Assembly (NCBI RefSeq): GCF_025263265.1
Contig: NZ_CP079869.1
Span: 3,410,001-3,474,000 of the forward strand
Direction of reading: 5' to 3'
DNA length: 64,000 nt
Source of the DNA: Mycobacterium sp. SMC-4
GTDB lineage: Bacteria; Actinomycetota; Actinomycetes; Mycobacteriales; Mycobacteriaceae
The position numbers and the translations under genes were made by a program. Positions 17,488-28,406 of this stretch are shown piece after piece; positions within the stretch are counted from its first letter, which is position 1; the number at the start of each line of letters is the position of its first letter. The notes below the pieces were generated by a model that saw only the letters and a program-made list of their open reading frames with translations, made no database searches and was not told where the DNA came from.

Positions 17488-18757
17488 CACTTCTCCTCGT
17501 TGAATGCAGCTGCACGGCTCCGAGTTCGGCGCCCAGCACGCGATCGGACAGCAATCCCAGGCAGGACAGGTTCGGAAATCCGGGACCCTGATTCAGCCCG
17601 GACAGGCCGGGCAGGAACAACTTCGGGGTGACGTTGGATACGGCCAGGTCATACCCGATGGACTCCTCCAGCGCCTCCCCGGTCAGCGGTCCACCCAGTC
17701 CCAGTTCGAGCAGGTCACGCGCGTCCTGGCCGAGCAGCGTCAGAAACCAACCGGCGTCGGCGCCGGAGCCATCGATGACCAGGTCGAACCCGTGCACTGT
17801 TTCCAGCCGCTCGCCCCCACGATCGCTTTTGAGCGTCAACCGGATTCGTCCGTCACGTGGCACGGCGTGCGCAACCCGACCACGCAGATGCCGGATCCGG
17901 TCGTCGGCCAACAGCGCATCCTGAACCCGCGCCGAGAACACGCCACGGTCGGTGCGGGCCATCGCATCGCGGCGTTCGGCCAGCGTCAGGCCGGTCCAGC
18001 CGGTGGGATCGGAGAACAAGGTGTTCTCGAAGAAGCTCTCGCCGCGGGTGAACAACGTCACCGACGGGGAGATCACGGTGATCGTCGACACCCGATGCCG
18101 GAACAGTTCGTTGAGCATCGACGCGGCCGTCTCGCCGCCGCCGATCACCGCGACCCGTTCGGCAGCGATGCGCTCGTGTTCGGCGGCACGGTGCCAGAAC
18201 TGGGCGATAGACAGCACCCGCGGGTGGCCCGGCAGGATAGAGCGCTCAGCCTGACCCGGCCCGGTGATCATCACCCCGTCGGACTGCAGCACCGTCTCGT
18301 GGGTGTGCAGCGACCAGCGGTCGTTGTCGACCGAGATGCGCTGCACCTCACCGGAAACCACAGTCATTCCGACTTGGTCGGCGACCCAGCCCAGGTACTG
18401 GCCCCACCTGCGATGGGTCGGGGCGGGGCGCCCCCGGTCCACCCACTCGGCGAACCCTCCGGTGGCGATCAGGAAGGACTGCCAGCTGAACCGGGTCATC
18501 CGCTCGTCGAGTTCTGCGTTGCGACGGCGCACCAGCGCCGAGCGGTACGGGAAGCCGACGTCCTTTTCCGGGTTGGTGCCAAGCCGGTGCTGCCCATCGG
18601 TCCAACCGCCCAACGCATCCCAGTTGGCTGCGATCTCAGCACGTTCCACCACGACCACTTCGGGTGCGTCGACACCCATGTCGCGAAGCACGGCCGCCTT
18701 GGCCGCGACCGCGACCGCCTTGGCGCCGGCGCCCACCACCGTCAGAGTGGCGCTCAT
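17465..18757 (-). CDS. mbtG: Lysine N6-hydroxylase MbtG
   Basis: A 430-residue FAD/NADPH monooxygenase that N-hydroxylates lysine residues of mycobactin to give hydroxamate iron ligands. The FAD-binding N-terminus is [20 protein letters not shown], where the usual GxGxxG reads GAGAKA, as known for MbtG-type enzymes. The NADPH site is [17 protein letters not shown], and the C-terminus has [28 protein letters not shown]. The ATG at 18757 overlaps the mbtF stop (ATGA) and gives the usual length. Confidence 0.95.
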   Translation of the reverse strand: MSATLTVVGAGAKAVAVAAKAAVLRDMGVDAPEVVVVERAEIAANWDALGGWTDGQHRLGTNPEKDVGFPYRSALVRRRNAELDERMTRFSWQSFLIATGGFAEWVDRGRPAPTHRRWGQYLGWVADQVGMTVVSGEVQRISVDNDRWSLHTHETVLQSDGVMITGPGQAERSILPGHPRVLSIAQFWHRAAEHERIAAERVAVIGGGETAASMLNELFRHRVSTITVISPSVTLFTRGESFFENTLFSDPTGWTGLTLAERRDAMARTDRGVFSARVQDALLADDRIRHLRGRVAHAVPRDGRIRLTLKSDRGGERLETVHGFDLVIDGSGADAGWFLTLLGQDARDLLELGLGGPLTGEALEESIGYDLAVSNVTPKLFLPGLSGLNQGPGFPNLSCLGLLSDRVLGAELGAVQLHSTRRSDEHQPIR

Positions 18758-21700
18758 CGCAGTACCTTCCGCAGGCACTCAAGCCAGATCGATTGCAGTT
18801 CCTCGACATCGGTGGCACTGAGGATGTCGGGCAGCGACCGCCACTGTGTCGCCAGCGCGGGTTGATCGCCGTGCGCCACGACCGCTGCGACGATGGTCAG
18901 CTCGTGATGGACTGCCAGGTTCGGCTCGGGAACCGTGGTCAAGCCGGTCAGTAAGCCACGATCGAGCACCACGGCGCCGCCGGTCGCCGCAAAATCCGTG
19001 CGGCCCAGATAGTTCAGCAGAACCTGCGGTTGGGCTCGGCTGCTCAACATTTCGGCGGTGTCGGGACGCAGGTAGCGCAGCAGCCCGTAATCGACACCGC
19101 CGCCAGGCACGCCGGCCAGTTGGCCCGATACGGTTCGCGGATCGTCACCGTCGAGCCGCAACGGGTAGATCGCCGAGAGTAAACCGACGGTATCGGAGGC
19201 GTCCGCAGTGTCGGCCTCGGCGATGGGGGTACGCCCGTGTGTCTCCAACGCCACCAGCGGTGCGGCAGTGGCCTGGTCCCGGCGTTCCCGCCACCGGGTG
19301 ATCGTCTGCCCCAACGCAGCGACCAGCGCATCGAGCACCGAGTGCGGCCCGGCCAGCAGTTGTGCCGTGGTCGGGGCATCCAGGACGGCGACACTGAGCG
19401 CCAGATCACCGGCGCGATCGGTCTGCGGTCGGACCCGGCGGGTGCCCAGCGCGGGGTCGGCGCCGTCGAGCTGAGCCAGCCAATAGTGCGCACCGTCGAG
19501 CCGTCGGGCCCGCTCGTGCAACAGCGTCGACCACCGCCGGAAACTGGTGTGCTCGGCCGAAATCGCCGGACTCCGGCCATCGGCCAGCGCGTGCCATCCG
19601 GCGTCGAGGTCACCGATGACGATCTGCCATGACACCGGATCCATCGCCAGCACATGCGCGGTCAGCAGCAGCACGTCAACGCCGTCGGGGACCTGCAGCC
19701 AGACGGCGTCGAACATCACGCCCTGTTGCGGATCGAGCCGTCCCAGCGCGGCGTCGGTGTGCCGGGCGACCGCCACCGCGAGATCACCGTCCACCTGCGC
19801 GGCGGTCAGCGGCGCGTCGCAGGGATGCTCGACCAGGGTCATCGAGTCGCGATCCAGTCGGGTGCACAACACCGGATGGGCATCGAGGACCCCGCGCAGC
19901 ATGGTCTCGAGCTGTTCGGCGGTGATGCCCTCGGGCAACCGCAGCGCCTCGGTCGATGCCAATCTGCGCGGGTCACCATATTCGTAGAGCCAATGGGCGT
20001 TGGGCAGCAACGCAATCGGTCCGCTGTCGAGCGCGCCGTCGCCGCGGGGCAGCGCGGCATCGTGATCGATCGCCGCGGCGAGCTCCCGAACGGTGGCACA
20101 TTCCATCATCAGCCTCGCCCGCATCGCCACCCCCTGGCGGCGGGCGGCCTGCACCACCGCCAGCGCCACGATGCTGTCCAATCCGAGTTCGAGAAAGTCG
20201 GCCGTCACGTCGATCTCGTCGACGCCGAGCACCTCGGCGAGCACCGCGGCCAACTCGCCTTCGGTGGGTGTGTCGGGGGTCGTGGCGGCACTGTCGGCGG
20301 GCGGGTCGAAGGCGGCCAGTGCGGGCTCGTCGATCTTGCCGTGGGAAGTCAGCGGGAACTCATCGACCGTGACGATCCGGTTGGGCATCAAGTACCTGGG
20401 CAGCCGCCCGGTCAGCCAGGCCCGCAACTCACCGATCGACGCCCGGCCCAGCACGTAAGCCGTCAGACGAGAGCCGCTGCGCTGGGGACGGACGACGACA
20501 TGGGCCTGCACCACCGCCGGATGGCCGGCCAGGACCGCGGCGACCTCACCCGGCTCCACCCGGAAACCGCGGATCTTGACCTGCAAATCCGACCGGCCGA
20601 GGTAGGACAGGGCGCCGTCCACCGTTCGGCGCACCACGTCGCCGGTCCGGTACATCCGCGCACCCGGCACGAACGGATCGGGCACGAAGCGGGCCGCCGT
20701 CTCCCCCGGCCTGCCGAGGTATCCGCGGGTCAGCTGACCACCTGCCAGATACAGCTCCCCGGTCACACCGGGTGGCACCGGCCGCAGCCAGGAATCCAGC
20801 ACGTAGGCGCGGCTCGAGGCGGTCGGCATACCGATCGTGGGCCGCTGGTGGGCAGCGATCTCGGCCACCACGGCCTCGACTGTCGTCTCGGTCGGCCCGT
20901 AACAGTTATAGGCCGACATGCCGGTGCGGGCGCACTCCTGACGGATCTGCTGCCACCGGCCCGGGTCGATGGCCTCGCCGCCGAGCGCCAGCACCTCCAG
21001 CGGCACCGTCACCGACAGTCCGACATCGCGCAGCGCACCGAACATCGACGGCGTGGTGTCGATCATGTCGATGCCAAATCGGCCGATGGTCTCGACCAAG
21101 GCCTCGGCGTCGCGCTGGGTGGCGTCGTCGACGATATGGACCGCATGACCGTCCAGCAGCGCCGCCAACGGCTGCCAGGCGGCATCGAAGGTGAACGACC
21201 ACGCGTGCGCGATGCGCAAGGGCCGACGCACCCTGTCGGCGGCAGGTCGCAGAATCGCGGCGATGTGGTCCTCGGCATAGGCCAACAGCGCCTGATGGGT
21301 TCCGATGACGCCCTTGGGTTCTCCGGTCGTACCCGAGGTGAACACCACGTAGGCGCCTTGGCCGGGCAACGGCCGGGCGGGCCGGTAAGCCGCCGGCGAT
21401 TCAGCCGAAATACCCGCGGCTGCGGCCAGAAACTCGTCGTCGATGACGATGGTCGCCCCGCAGCGGCGCAGGATGACGTCGATGCGCTCGGCCGGCATCG
21501 ACGGATCCAGCGGCACGATCATGCCGCCGGCCTTGAGGACGGCGAACATGGCCACCACGTAGTCGGCGCCGCGGCGCAGCCGGATCGCCACCGGAGTCTC
21601 CCGGCCCACACCGCGGGCGACCAGTGTCGCGGCCAGCCGGTCGGCGGCCTCATCGAGCTGCCGGTAGGTCAGCTCGCCGCCGTCCCAGCTCAACGCCACC

Positions 21701-23133
21701 GAACCCATTCGGCCCGAAGCGGTTTCGGTGAACCGCAGGTGCACACCGGGGGGCTCCGGCACGGCAACCGCGGCACCGCAGGGTTGGTGATCGCCGGGCA
21801 GGACACTGACCTCGCGCAGCGGGCGGTCCCAACCCTCGATCAGTTGCGACACCGTGGCCAGCAGGTGCTGCCCCAACGACTGTGGCGTGATCGTCCCCAG
21901 CGCCCCGTCCTTGGCCTCGACCAGCACCGTCAGCCGGCCTTCGGTGAGATGCGCTGCGATCGTGACCGGGAAATGGGCCAGGCTCTGCAGCGCGATCGGC
22001 GTGAACGTGGCGCCGTTGGCCTCCAGCGGCCCGGCCCCGGCCACCGCGCCCGGCGGGAAGTTCTCGTACACCAACAGCGTGTCGAACAGTTCACCGACAC
22101 CGCCCAGCGACCTGAGCTCGGAGTGTCCGAGATAGCCGTGGTCGCGCAGTGCGGCAGCCTCGTGCTGCAGCGCCAGGCATTGTGCGCCGGCACTCACCCG
22201 AGGATCCAACCGGACCCGCAACGGAACGGTGTTGACGAACAGCCCGATCATCGATTCGACACCGGCCAGCTCGCTGGGCCGGCCGGAGACCGTGACACCG
22301 AAGACGATGTCCGCGTGGTCGGTCAGCGCCGACAGGGTGACCGCCCACGCCATCTGCACCAGCGAGTTGACGGTGACACCGCGGGTCCGGGCAGCGTCGA
22401 TCAGCGCCGTGGTGCTCGCGACATCCGCCCGCAGTTCGGTGGTCGTCGGCAAGCCGTCGGTCAGCGTCGCCGCCCCCAGCGCCGGCGCCAGCAGCGTCGG
22501 GCCGTCGATCCCGGCCAGGTGCCGGCGCCACAAGGCCCGACCGTGATCCTGGTCGCGGGCGGCCAGCCAGCCGATGTAGTCCCGGTAAGGTCGCGGCGAC
22601 GCCGGCAGCGCCGAGGTGTCGCCGCCGGACCGGTAGAGCGCAAGCAGTTCAGACACCAGGAGCGACAGCGACCAGCCGTCGATCACGATGTGGTGCGCCG
22701 TGATGACCAAACGCCAACGCCGCTGCGGTGTTTCGAGCAGCAGGAATCGAATCGCCGGACCATGCTCCAGGTCGAACCGGCGTCGACGCTCCTCGGCTTC
22801 CAGGGCGTCGACCTCGGCCGGATCACACTGTTGATGCCGCCAGCGCACCTGCACCCGCTCCGGGATCACCTGCACCGGGCGGGTCAGGCTGCCCTGGAAG
22901 AATCCGGCCCGCAGATTCGGATGCCGCACCAGCATCGCCGCGGCGCAGTCGTAGAGCAGCGAGGAGTCCAGCGCGCCGGTGATGTCGGCGCTCATGCCGA
23001 TCACGTACGGGTCGTCACCGTCGGTCATCGCCGTCAGCGAGTACAGGCCCTGCTGCAATGGGCTCAGCGCCATCACATCGGCGATGGCGCTGATGGACCC
23101 GGCGGTGCCGGACCCGGCGTCGGTGGCCGTCAC
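18754..23133 (-). CDS. mbtF: Mycobactin NRPS MbtF: C-A-PCP plus degenerate epimerisation-like domain
   Basis: About 1459 residues. A condensation domain has HHIVIDGW near residue 148. The adenylation domain has [11 protein letters not shown] near 600, NCYGPTETT, and YRTGDVVRR. The carrier domain has [11 protein letters not shown] near 986, with the phosphopantetheine Ser. A C-terminal C/E-like domain follows ([12 protein letters not shown] near 1163). It adds the terminal hydroxylysine that cyclises to the caprolactam. In the last domain the catalytic second His of HHxxxD is Val, so epimerase activity is doubtful. The GTG at 23133 overlaps the mbtE stop by 4 bases; GTG 23157 is an alternative. 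Confidence 0.94.
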   Translation of the reverse strand: MTATDAGSGTAGSISAIADVMALSPLQQGLYSLTAMTDGDDPYVIGMSADITGALDSSLLYDCAAAMLVRHPNLRAGFFQGSLTRPVQVIPERVQVRWRHQQCDPAEVDALEAEERRRRFDLEHGPAIRFLLLETPQRRWRLVITAHHIVIDGWSLSLLVSELLALYRSGGDTSALPASPRPYRDYIGWLAARDQDHGRALWRRHLAGIDGPTLLAPALGAATLTDGLPTTTELRADVASTTALIDAARTRGVTVNSLVQMAWAVTLSALTDHADIVFGVTVSGRPSELAGVESMIGLFVNTVPLRVRLDPRVSAGAQCLALQHEAAALRDHGYLGHSELRSLGGVGELFDTLLVYENFPPGAVAGAGPLEANGATFTPIALQSLAHFPVTIAAHLTEGRLTVLVEAKDGALGTITPQSLGQHLLATVSQLIEGWDRPLREVSVLPGDHQPCGAAVAVPEPPGVHLRFTETASGRMGSVALSWDGGELTYRQLDEAADRLAATLVARGVGRETPVAIRLRRGADYVVAMFAVLKAGGMIVPLDPSMPAERIDVILRRCGATIVIDDEFLAAAAGISAESPAAYRPARPLPGQGAYVVFTSGTTGEPKGVIGTHQALLAYAEDHIAAILRPAADRVRRPLRIAHAWSFTFDAAWQPLAALLDGHAVHIVDDATQRDAEALVETIGRFGIDMIDTTPSMFGALRDVGLSVTVPLEVLALGGEAIDPGRWQQIRQECARTGMSAYNCYGPTETTVEAVVAEIAAHQRPTIGMPTASSRAYVLDSWLRPVPPGVTGELYLAGGQLTRGYLGRPGETAARFVPDPFVPGARMYRTGDVVRRTVDGALSYLGRSDLQVKIRGFRVEPGEVAAVLAGHPAVVQAHVVVRPQRSGSRLTAYVLGRASIGELRAWLTGRLPRYLMPNRIVTVDEFPLTSHGKIDEPALAAFDPPADSAATTPDTPTEGELAAVLAEVLGVDEIDVTADFLELGLDSIVALAVVQAARRQGVAMRARLMMECATVRELAAAIDHDAALPRGDGALDSGPIALLPNAHWLYEYGDPRRLASTEALRLPEGITAEQLETMLRGVLDAHPVLCTRLDRDSMTLVEHPCDAPLTAAQVDGDLAVAVARHTDAALGRLDPQQGVMFDAVWLQVPDGVDVLLLTAHVLAMDPVSWQIVIGDLDAGWHALADGRSPAISAEHTSFRRWSTLLHERARRLDGAHYWLAQLDGADPALGTRRVRPQTDRAGDLALSVAVLDAPTTAQLLAGPHSVLDALVAALGQTITRWRERRDQATAAPLVALETHGRTPIAEADTADASDTVGLLSAIYPLRLDGDDPRTVSGQLAGVPGGGVDYGLLRYLRPDTAEMLSSRAQPQVLLNYLGRTDFAATGGAVVLDRGLLTGLTTVPEPNLAVHHELTIVAAVVAHGDQPALATQWRSLPDILSATDVEELQSIWLECLRKVLR

Positions 23134-26100
23134 CGGGATTCGTTCTGTTCGGCCCACGACGACGCGACCATCGCCAGCTCCTCGGGCGACAAGCCGGAGG
23201 TGGTCATCGGTGCGTGCCGGACGTCGTCGGCTTCCGGTGTGGCGCCGGCAACATCGACGGCGGCGGCCAGATCGTGAACCATGGGATGCTCGAACACCAT
23301 TCGTCCGGTCAACCGCAGGCCCGCCTGCTTGGCCCGGGCCGCCAACTGCACGGCGAGGATGCTGTCGCCGCCGAGCTCGAAGAAGTCGTCGTAACGCCCG
23401 ATGTCGGTCCCGTCGTACACCTCGGCCAGCACGTCGGCCAGCATCGCCACCAGTGCCTTCTCGGTCTCGGTGCGGGCGGGTTCACTCGGCCCGACCACGC
23501 GGGGCGCGGGCAACTCGCGCCTGTCGGCGGGCAGCGCGTCCAGCACGGTGATCGACGTCGGCGCCAGCTCGGGCGGCAGCGCCGAACGCACCATCTCGGC
23601 AAAGGCCGCCAGGTCGTCGACGGGACGGTCGGGGACGACATACCCGGCCACCACGGTGCGGTGGCCGATGTCCCAGCTGCGCATCGCGGCCGCGGCGACA
23701 CCGTCCACCCCGGCCAGCGCTTCCTCCAGGTCGTGGTCGACCCGCACCAGGTACTCCAGCCGCCCGTCGTCGGTCCACCGGCCACGGTCCCCACGGCGAT
23801 CGGCTGCCTGACCGGGGTAATGCACATCGGCCACCACGCCCACCGGCACCGGATTTCCCGCCTCGTCGAGCAGGATCGCCTCGGCGTCGGGTCCCGGGAG
23901 CACCGGTGCGGCGATGTGCAGGTCGTCCAGCGTCCGATCGGGATCGTCGGCCAGCGCCGTGATCACCCGGCTCAGCCAGCCGGCGAATCGTTGTGCGGTG
24001 GCGTGGCTGTAGAGCTCGGTGCGGTAGATGACGTGGCCCCGGTAGCCCGCGTCACCGGCGAAGAAGTTCACCGACAGGTCGGCGTGGGCCATGTCGAATG
24101 TCGGTTCCAACGCGGTGAACATGGTGTCACCGTCGGGTGCGCTGCTGATCACCCTGGACTCGGGGAGCTGTTCGCGCACGTGGACCACGACGCCGAACAG
24201 GGGGTTGCGCGCCAGCGAGCGCACCGGGCTGACCGCGTCGACCACCTGGTCGAACGGCAGATCCTGGTGGGCGTAGGCGGCCAGCGCCATCTCGCGGGCC
24301 CGGCGGGCCACCTCGCGCAAGGTGGGGTTGGCACGTAAGTCGTTGCGCAGTACCAGGATATTGATGAAGAACCCGATCAGCTGGTCGAGTTCGGATTCGG
24401 TGCGCCCGGCGACCGGGGTACCCAGCGGGATGTCGGGGCCCTCGCCTGCCTTGTACAACGTCACCGCCACCGCAGCCTGCAGCAACATGAACTCGGTGGC
24501 CCCGGTCTCGCGGCTCAATGCCACGAGTTTCTCCCGGGTTGCCGCGTCGATGCTGAACTCGACAGCGTCGGCCGCACCGCTGGGCACCGGCGGCCGAGCG
24601 AAGTCGGGCTGCAGTCCGGTCTCGGCGGTCAGACCGTCGAGCTGCTGTGTCCAGTAGTCGCGCTGTGCGGCGATGAGTCCGGATTCGTCGGCCAGCAGCG
24701 CCGCCTGCCAGGCCGCGTAGTCGGCGTACTGCACCGGCAACGGCGCCCAGGTCGGGGCCGCCCCGGCACAGCGAGACCGGTAGGCGGTGAGCAACTCGGT
24801 GAACAGCACCGCCGCCGACCAATGATCGGCGGCGATGTGGTGGATGACGATCGACAGCGCGTGCTCCCCGGGAATTGACAGCACCGCCGCCCGGATCGGC
24901 CACTGGTTCTCCAGGTCGAAGGCGTGCAGACGTTCGGCGTCCAGTTCCGAACTCAGCCAGACGTCGTCGGCGCCGCGGGCGCACCGCACCGGAAACTCGG
25001 GATCGGCGGCATTGATCAACTGGTAGGGCACACCGTCGATTTCGCAGAAGGTGGTGCGCAGGCTCTCGTGTCGGTTGACCACATCGCGCACCGCCGCGAC
25101 CAGCGCGTCGACATCGCACGGTCCGCTGAACCGGGCGGCGAACGGCACGTTGTTGACCGGTCCGGGCCCTTCGATGCGGTACTGGAACCACTGCCGCAAC
25201 TGCGAGGCCGACATCGCTGCCGGTCCATCGTGCGGCACCGCGATCAGCCGGGGCCGCGACGGCGCCGACTCACCGGCAGCCAGCGCCTCGACACGTTCGG
25301 CGAGGCGGGCGACCGTGCCCAGCTCGAAGATCTCGCGAATCTCGATCTCGACGCCACAACGCGAGCGCACCGCGGTGACCAGCTTGGTGGCCAGCAGAGA
25401 GTGCCCGCCCAGCTCGAAGAACGAGTCGTCAGCGCCGACCCGTTCGGTTCCCAGCAGCTCGGAGAACAGTTGTGCCAGTTGCTTTTCGGCCTCGGTTTGA
25501 GGTTCGCGGTACTCGGTGGTGGTGCTGATCTCCGGCAGCGGAAGCGCCGCACGGTCGATCTTGCCGTGCGCGGTGATCGGTATCTCGTCGAGAACGACGT
25601 AGGCCACCGGGGTCATGTAGTCCGGCAGGGCGGCAGCCACCCGCTCGCGCACCCGGGGTAGATCGACGTCCTCGCCCGCCGCCGCGGTGAGGTAACCGAC
25701 CAGGCTCTTGCCCAGCCCCGGCAGATCCTGGCCCAGCACCACCGCCTGGCCGACCGACGGGTCGACGCTGATGGCGGCAGCGACCTCGCCGAGTTCGATG
25801 CGGAACCCGCGGATCTTGACCTGTTCGTCGGCGCGGCCGACGAACTCCAGATCACCGTCGGCGTTGCGGCGAGCCAGGTCGCCGGAACGGTAGAGCCGAC
25901 CGCCAGGGGTGAACGGGTCGGCGACGAAGCGTTCGGCCGTCAACGCCGGTCTGCGGTGGTAACCGCGCGCGACGTGGTCACCGCCGATGTAGATCTCACC
26001 GATCGCGCCGGCCGGGACGGGTTGCAGCGCATCGTCGAGCAGATGCACCGAGGTGTTGATCTTCGGCTTGCCGATCGGCACGATGCGCGATCCCTGGGTG

Positions 26101-28406
26101 CCCTCGACCTTGTAGCGCGTGGTGTTGATGATCGTCTCGGTCGGACCGTAGAAATTGTGCAGCAGGGCGTCGAAGGTGGCGTGGAATTTGTCGGCGAGCT
26201 CGCCGGGAAGTGCCTCTCCCCCGATCGGCACCCGCTCCAGGGTGCGCCAATGGTTGACCCCGGGCAGCGACAGGAACAAACCCAGCAACGACGGCACGAA
26301 GTGCATCGCCGTGATGCCTTCGCGCTGCAGCAGATCCGTCAGATAGCCGACATCGGTCAGGCCATCGGGCCGTGGGATGACCAGGCGCCCACCGCAGGCC
26401 AGTGTCCCGAAGATCTCGCCGATCGAGACGTCGAAACTCGGTGAGGCGACCTGCAACAGGCGGTCCGATTCACCGATGTCGTACTCGTCTTTGAACCAGG
26501 CGAAGTACTCCGCGACCGGCGAGTGCGGCACCGGCACGCCTTTGGGCTGACCGGTGGAACCCGAGGTGTAGATCAGGTAGGCGGCGTTGTCCGGCCGCAG
26601 CGGACGCACCCGGACATCGTCGGTCGGATTGTCGCTTCGGTAGCCGTCCAGTGCGCCCACCGGTTCCCGGATCACGATCGCGGGATCAGAGTCACTCAGC
26701 ACGAAGGACAGCCGGTCCTGCGGATAACCGGGGTCGATGGGCAGATACACCGCGCCGGCCTTGATGATTCCCAAGGCGGTGATCAGCAATTCCGGTGAGC
26801 GCTCCAACAGTACCGCCACCCGGTCCTCGGCGCCGATGCCCTGTTCGATCAACCAGTGCGCGACGCGATTGGCCGCTTCGTTGATCTCCCGGTAGGAGTA
26901 CCGATGGCCTTCATAGACCACCGCGACGGCGTCGGGGATCACCGCGACGCGGGACTCGATCTGGGCGCCTATGGTGCCGGCGGGCACGTCGAAGGCCTCG
27001 CCGTGGCTGACCCGGCGCAGCCATTCCGCGTCGCGACCACCCATCAGGGTCAACTGCGCAAGCGGCGTATCGGGTGCTGCCATCGCGGCGTCCAACACCA
27101 CCGCGTAGTGCTCGAGCAGCTGGCGGGCCAGTCCATCCTCCAGCACCTCGACCAAGTACTCGGCCTCCAGCACCGCCCCGGACCCGTTGAGTTCCACCAT
27201 CAGCTCCAGCGGCAGCTGGGTGAACTGGCCGCGCAGTTCGGCTCGACGGCAGGTCACCCCGGGCGGGCAGAACCCGCCACCGTCCGGTTCCCGGAAACCG
27301 AAGCTGACCCGGGTCATCCGCTCCGCGCCGTGCCTGCGGTCCAGGTCGAGTTCACGCACCACCCGATCGAGGTTGACCTGCTGGTGGGCGAACGCCTCGA
27401 GCGCGAAGTCCCGTGTCTGCGCCAGGAGTTCGGCGAAGGTCTGCATGGCCCGTGGCCGCAGTCGCATCACCGCGGTGTTGCCGTGGTAGCCGATCACGTC
27501 CTCGCCTCCGGCTGGTCGCAACAGCACCGGGCTGGCGACGAGGATGTCGTCGGCCTGGGTGTAGCGGTGCAGCAGCGCGCCGAAAGCGGCCAGCATCACC
27601 ATGTACGGCGTGGCGCCGGCAGCACGGGCGGTCGCGCGCACCCGCTCGATGGTCTCGGCCGGCAATGCCACCGTGGTGCGCTGCGAGCGCCAGGTTGTCG
27701 GCACCGCACTGCCATGGGGGCCGGGAAGTTCGAGGGGTTCGGGCAGGCCGGTCATCGCGTCCCGCCAGAACCGGAGATCCTCGTCCGCGGTCGCCGGTTC
27801 GGGTATCGGGCCAGGGGTCGGACCGAGCTCGGCGCCGGCGTAGGCACGGGTCAGGTCGGCGAAGAACACCCGCCAGCACCCGTCGTCCCATGCGATGTGG
27901 TGCACGACGAGCAGCATCACGTACTCGTCGGGCGCGGTGCGCGCCATGGTGATTCGCATCGGAGACTCGGCAGCGAGGTCGAAAGGCTTGCCGAACTCAC
28001 GCTGGGCCAGTACTTCCAGACGCAGCCGGCGAGCGTGCTCGGAGAGCTCGGACACATCCTGCACAGCCCACCCGGGCTGCAGATCGTCGTGCACGGTCAG
28101 CCGAGGATCACCGTCGGCGTCGGCGTGAAACGTCGTGCGCAGCACCGGATGACGCTGCGCCACGGCGACCACGGCATCATGCAGGCGGCTCAGGTCCAGC
28201 TCACCGGTGATGCGGTAGGACAGACACACGTTGAGCAGCGCGCCGCTGGGATCGATCGAGTGCACGAACCACATGCGCTGTTGTCCGTCGGACAGGACGC
28301 CCGCGGGACGCACCCGTTCGTCGGTCTCACGGTCGCGCAGGCCTTGTCCGGCAAGGCGGCGGCGCAACAGCTCCAGCCGTCGGGCATCCAGGTCAGTGTC
28401 AGTCAC
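23130..28406 (-). CDS. mbtE: Mycobactin NRPS MbtE: C-A-PCP-C-PCP
   Basis: A 1758-residue NRPS. The first condensation domain has [10 protein letters not shown] at 168-176. The adenylation domain has [12 protein letters not shown] near 615, NFYGPTETI, and YRSGDLARR. Carrier 1 has [12 protein letters not shown] near 1001. A second condensation domain has [11 protein letters not shown] near 1193. Carrier 2 has [12 protein letters not shown] near 1681. It activates the internal lysine and links it to the oxazoline-bearing acyl chain. HHIAADHW has His in place of Gly after the active-site Asp. Slightly longer than the M. tuberculosis protein. The GTG start overlaps mbtD by 4 bases. Confidence 0.95.
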   Translation of the reverse strand: MTDTDLDARRLELLRRRLAGQGLRDRETDERVRPAGVLSDGQQRMWFVHSIDPSGALLNVCLSYRITGELDLSRLHDAVVAVAQRHPVLRTTFHADADGDPRLTVHDDLQPGWAVQDVSELSEHARRLRLEVLAQREFGKPFDLAAESPMRITMARTAPDEYVMLLVVHHIAWDDGCWRVFFADLTRAYAGAELGPTPGPIPEPATADEDLRFWRDAMTGLPEPLELPGPHGSAVPTTWRSQRTTVALPAETIERVRATARAAGATPYMVMLAAFGALLHRYTQADDILVASPVLLRPAGGEDVIGYHGNTAVMRLRPRAMQTFAELLAQTRDFALEAFAHQQVNLDRVVRELDLDRRHGAERMTRVSFGFREPDGGGFCPPGVTCRRAELRGQFTQLPLELMVELNGSGAVLEAEYLVEVLEDGLARQLLEHYAVVLDAAMAAPDTPLAQLTLMGGRDAEWLRRVSHGEAFDVPAGTIGAQIESRVAVIPDAVAVVYEGHRYSYREINEAANRVAHWLIEQGIGAEDRVAVLLERSPELLITALGIIKAGAVYLPIDPGYPQDRLSFVLSDSDPAIVIREPVGALDGYRSDNPTDDVRVRPLRPDNAAYLIYTSGSTGQPKGVPVPHSPVAEYFAWFKDEYDIGESDRLLQVASPSFDVSIGEIFGTLACGGRLVIPRPDGLTDVGYLTDLLQREGITAMHFVPSLLGLFLSLPGVNHWRTLERVPIGGEALPGELADKFHATFDALLHNFYGPTETIINTTRYKVEGTQGSRIVPIGKPKINTSVHLLDDALQPVPAGAIGEIYIGGDHVARGYHRRPALTAERFVADPFTPGGRLYRSGDLARRNADGDLEFVGRADEQVKIRGFRIELGEVAAAISVDPSVGQAVVLGQDLPGLGKSLVGYLTAAAGEDVDLPRVRERVAAALPDYMTPVAYVVLDEIPITAHGKIDRAALPLPEISTTTEYREPQTEAEKQLAQLFSELLGTERVGADDSFFELGGHSLLATKLVTAVRSRCGVEIEIREIFELGTVARLAERVEALAAGESAPSRPRLIAVPHDGPAAMSASQLRQWFQYRIEGPGPVNNVPFAARFSGPCDVDALVAAVRDVVNRHESLRTTFCEIDGVPYQLINAADPEFPVRCARGADDVWLSSELDAERLHAFDLENQWPIRAAVLSIPGEHALSIVIHHIAADHWSAAVLFTELLTAYRSRCAGAAPTWAPLPVQYADYAAWQAALLADESGLIAAQRDYWTQQLDGLTAETGLQPDFARPPVPSGAADAVEFSIDAATREKLVALSRETGATEFMLLQAAVAVTLYKAGEGPDIPLGTPVAGRTESELDQLIGFFINILVLRNDLRANPTLREVARRAREMALAAYAHQDLPFDQVVDAVSPVRSLARNPLFGVVVHVREQLPESRVISSAPDGDTMFTALEPTFDMAHADLSVNFFAGDAGYRGHVIYRTELYSHATAQRFAGWLSRVITALADDPDRTLDDLHIAAPVLPGPDAEAILLDEAGNPVPVGVVADVHYPGQAADRRGDRGRWTDDGRLEYLVRVDHDLEEALAGVDGVAAAAMRSWDIGHRTVVAGYVVPDRPVDDLAAFAEMVRSALPPELAPTSITVLDALPADRRELPAPRVVGPSEPARTETEKALVAMLADVLAEVYDGTDIGRYDDFFELGGDSILAVQLAARAKQAGLRLTGRMVFEHPMVHDLAAAVDVAGATPEADDVRHAPMTTSGLSPEELAMVASSWAEQNESR

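Noticed and set aside
19654..23277. Long open frame of about 1207 codons on the plus strand opposite mbtF
   Set aside because: High-GC antisense shadow: it mirrors mbtF codon structure, has His/Arg-rich nonsense composition and no family motif.
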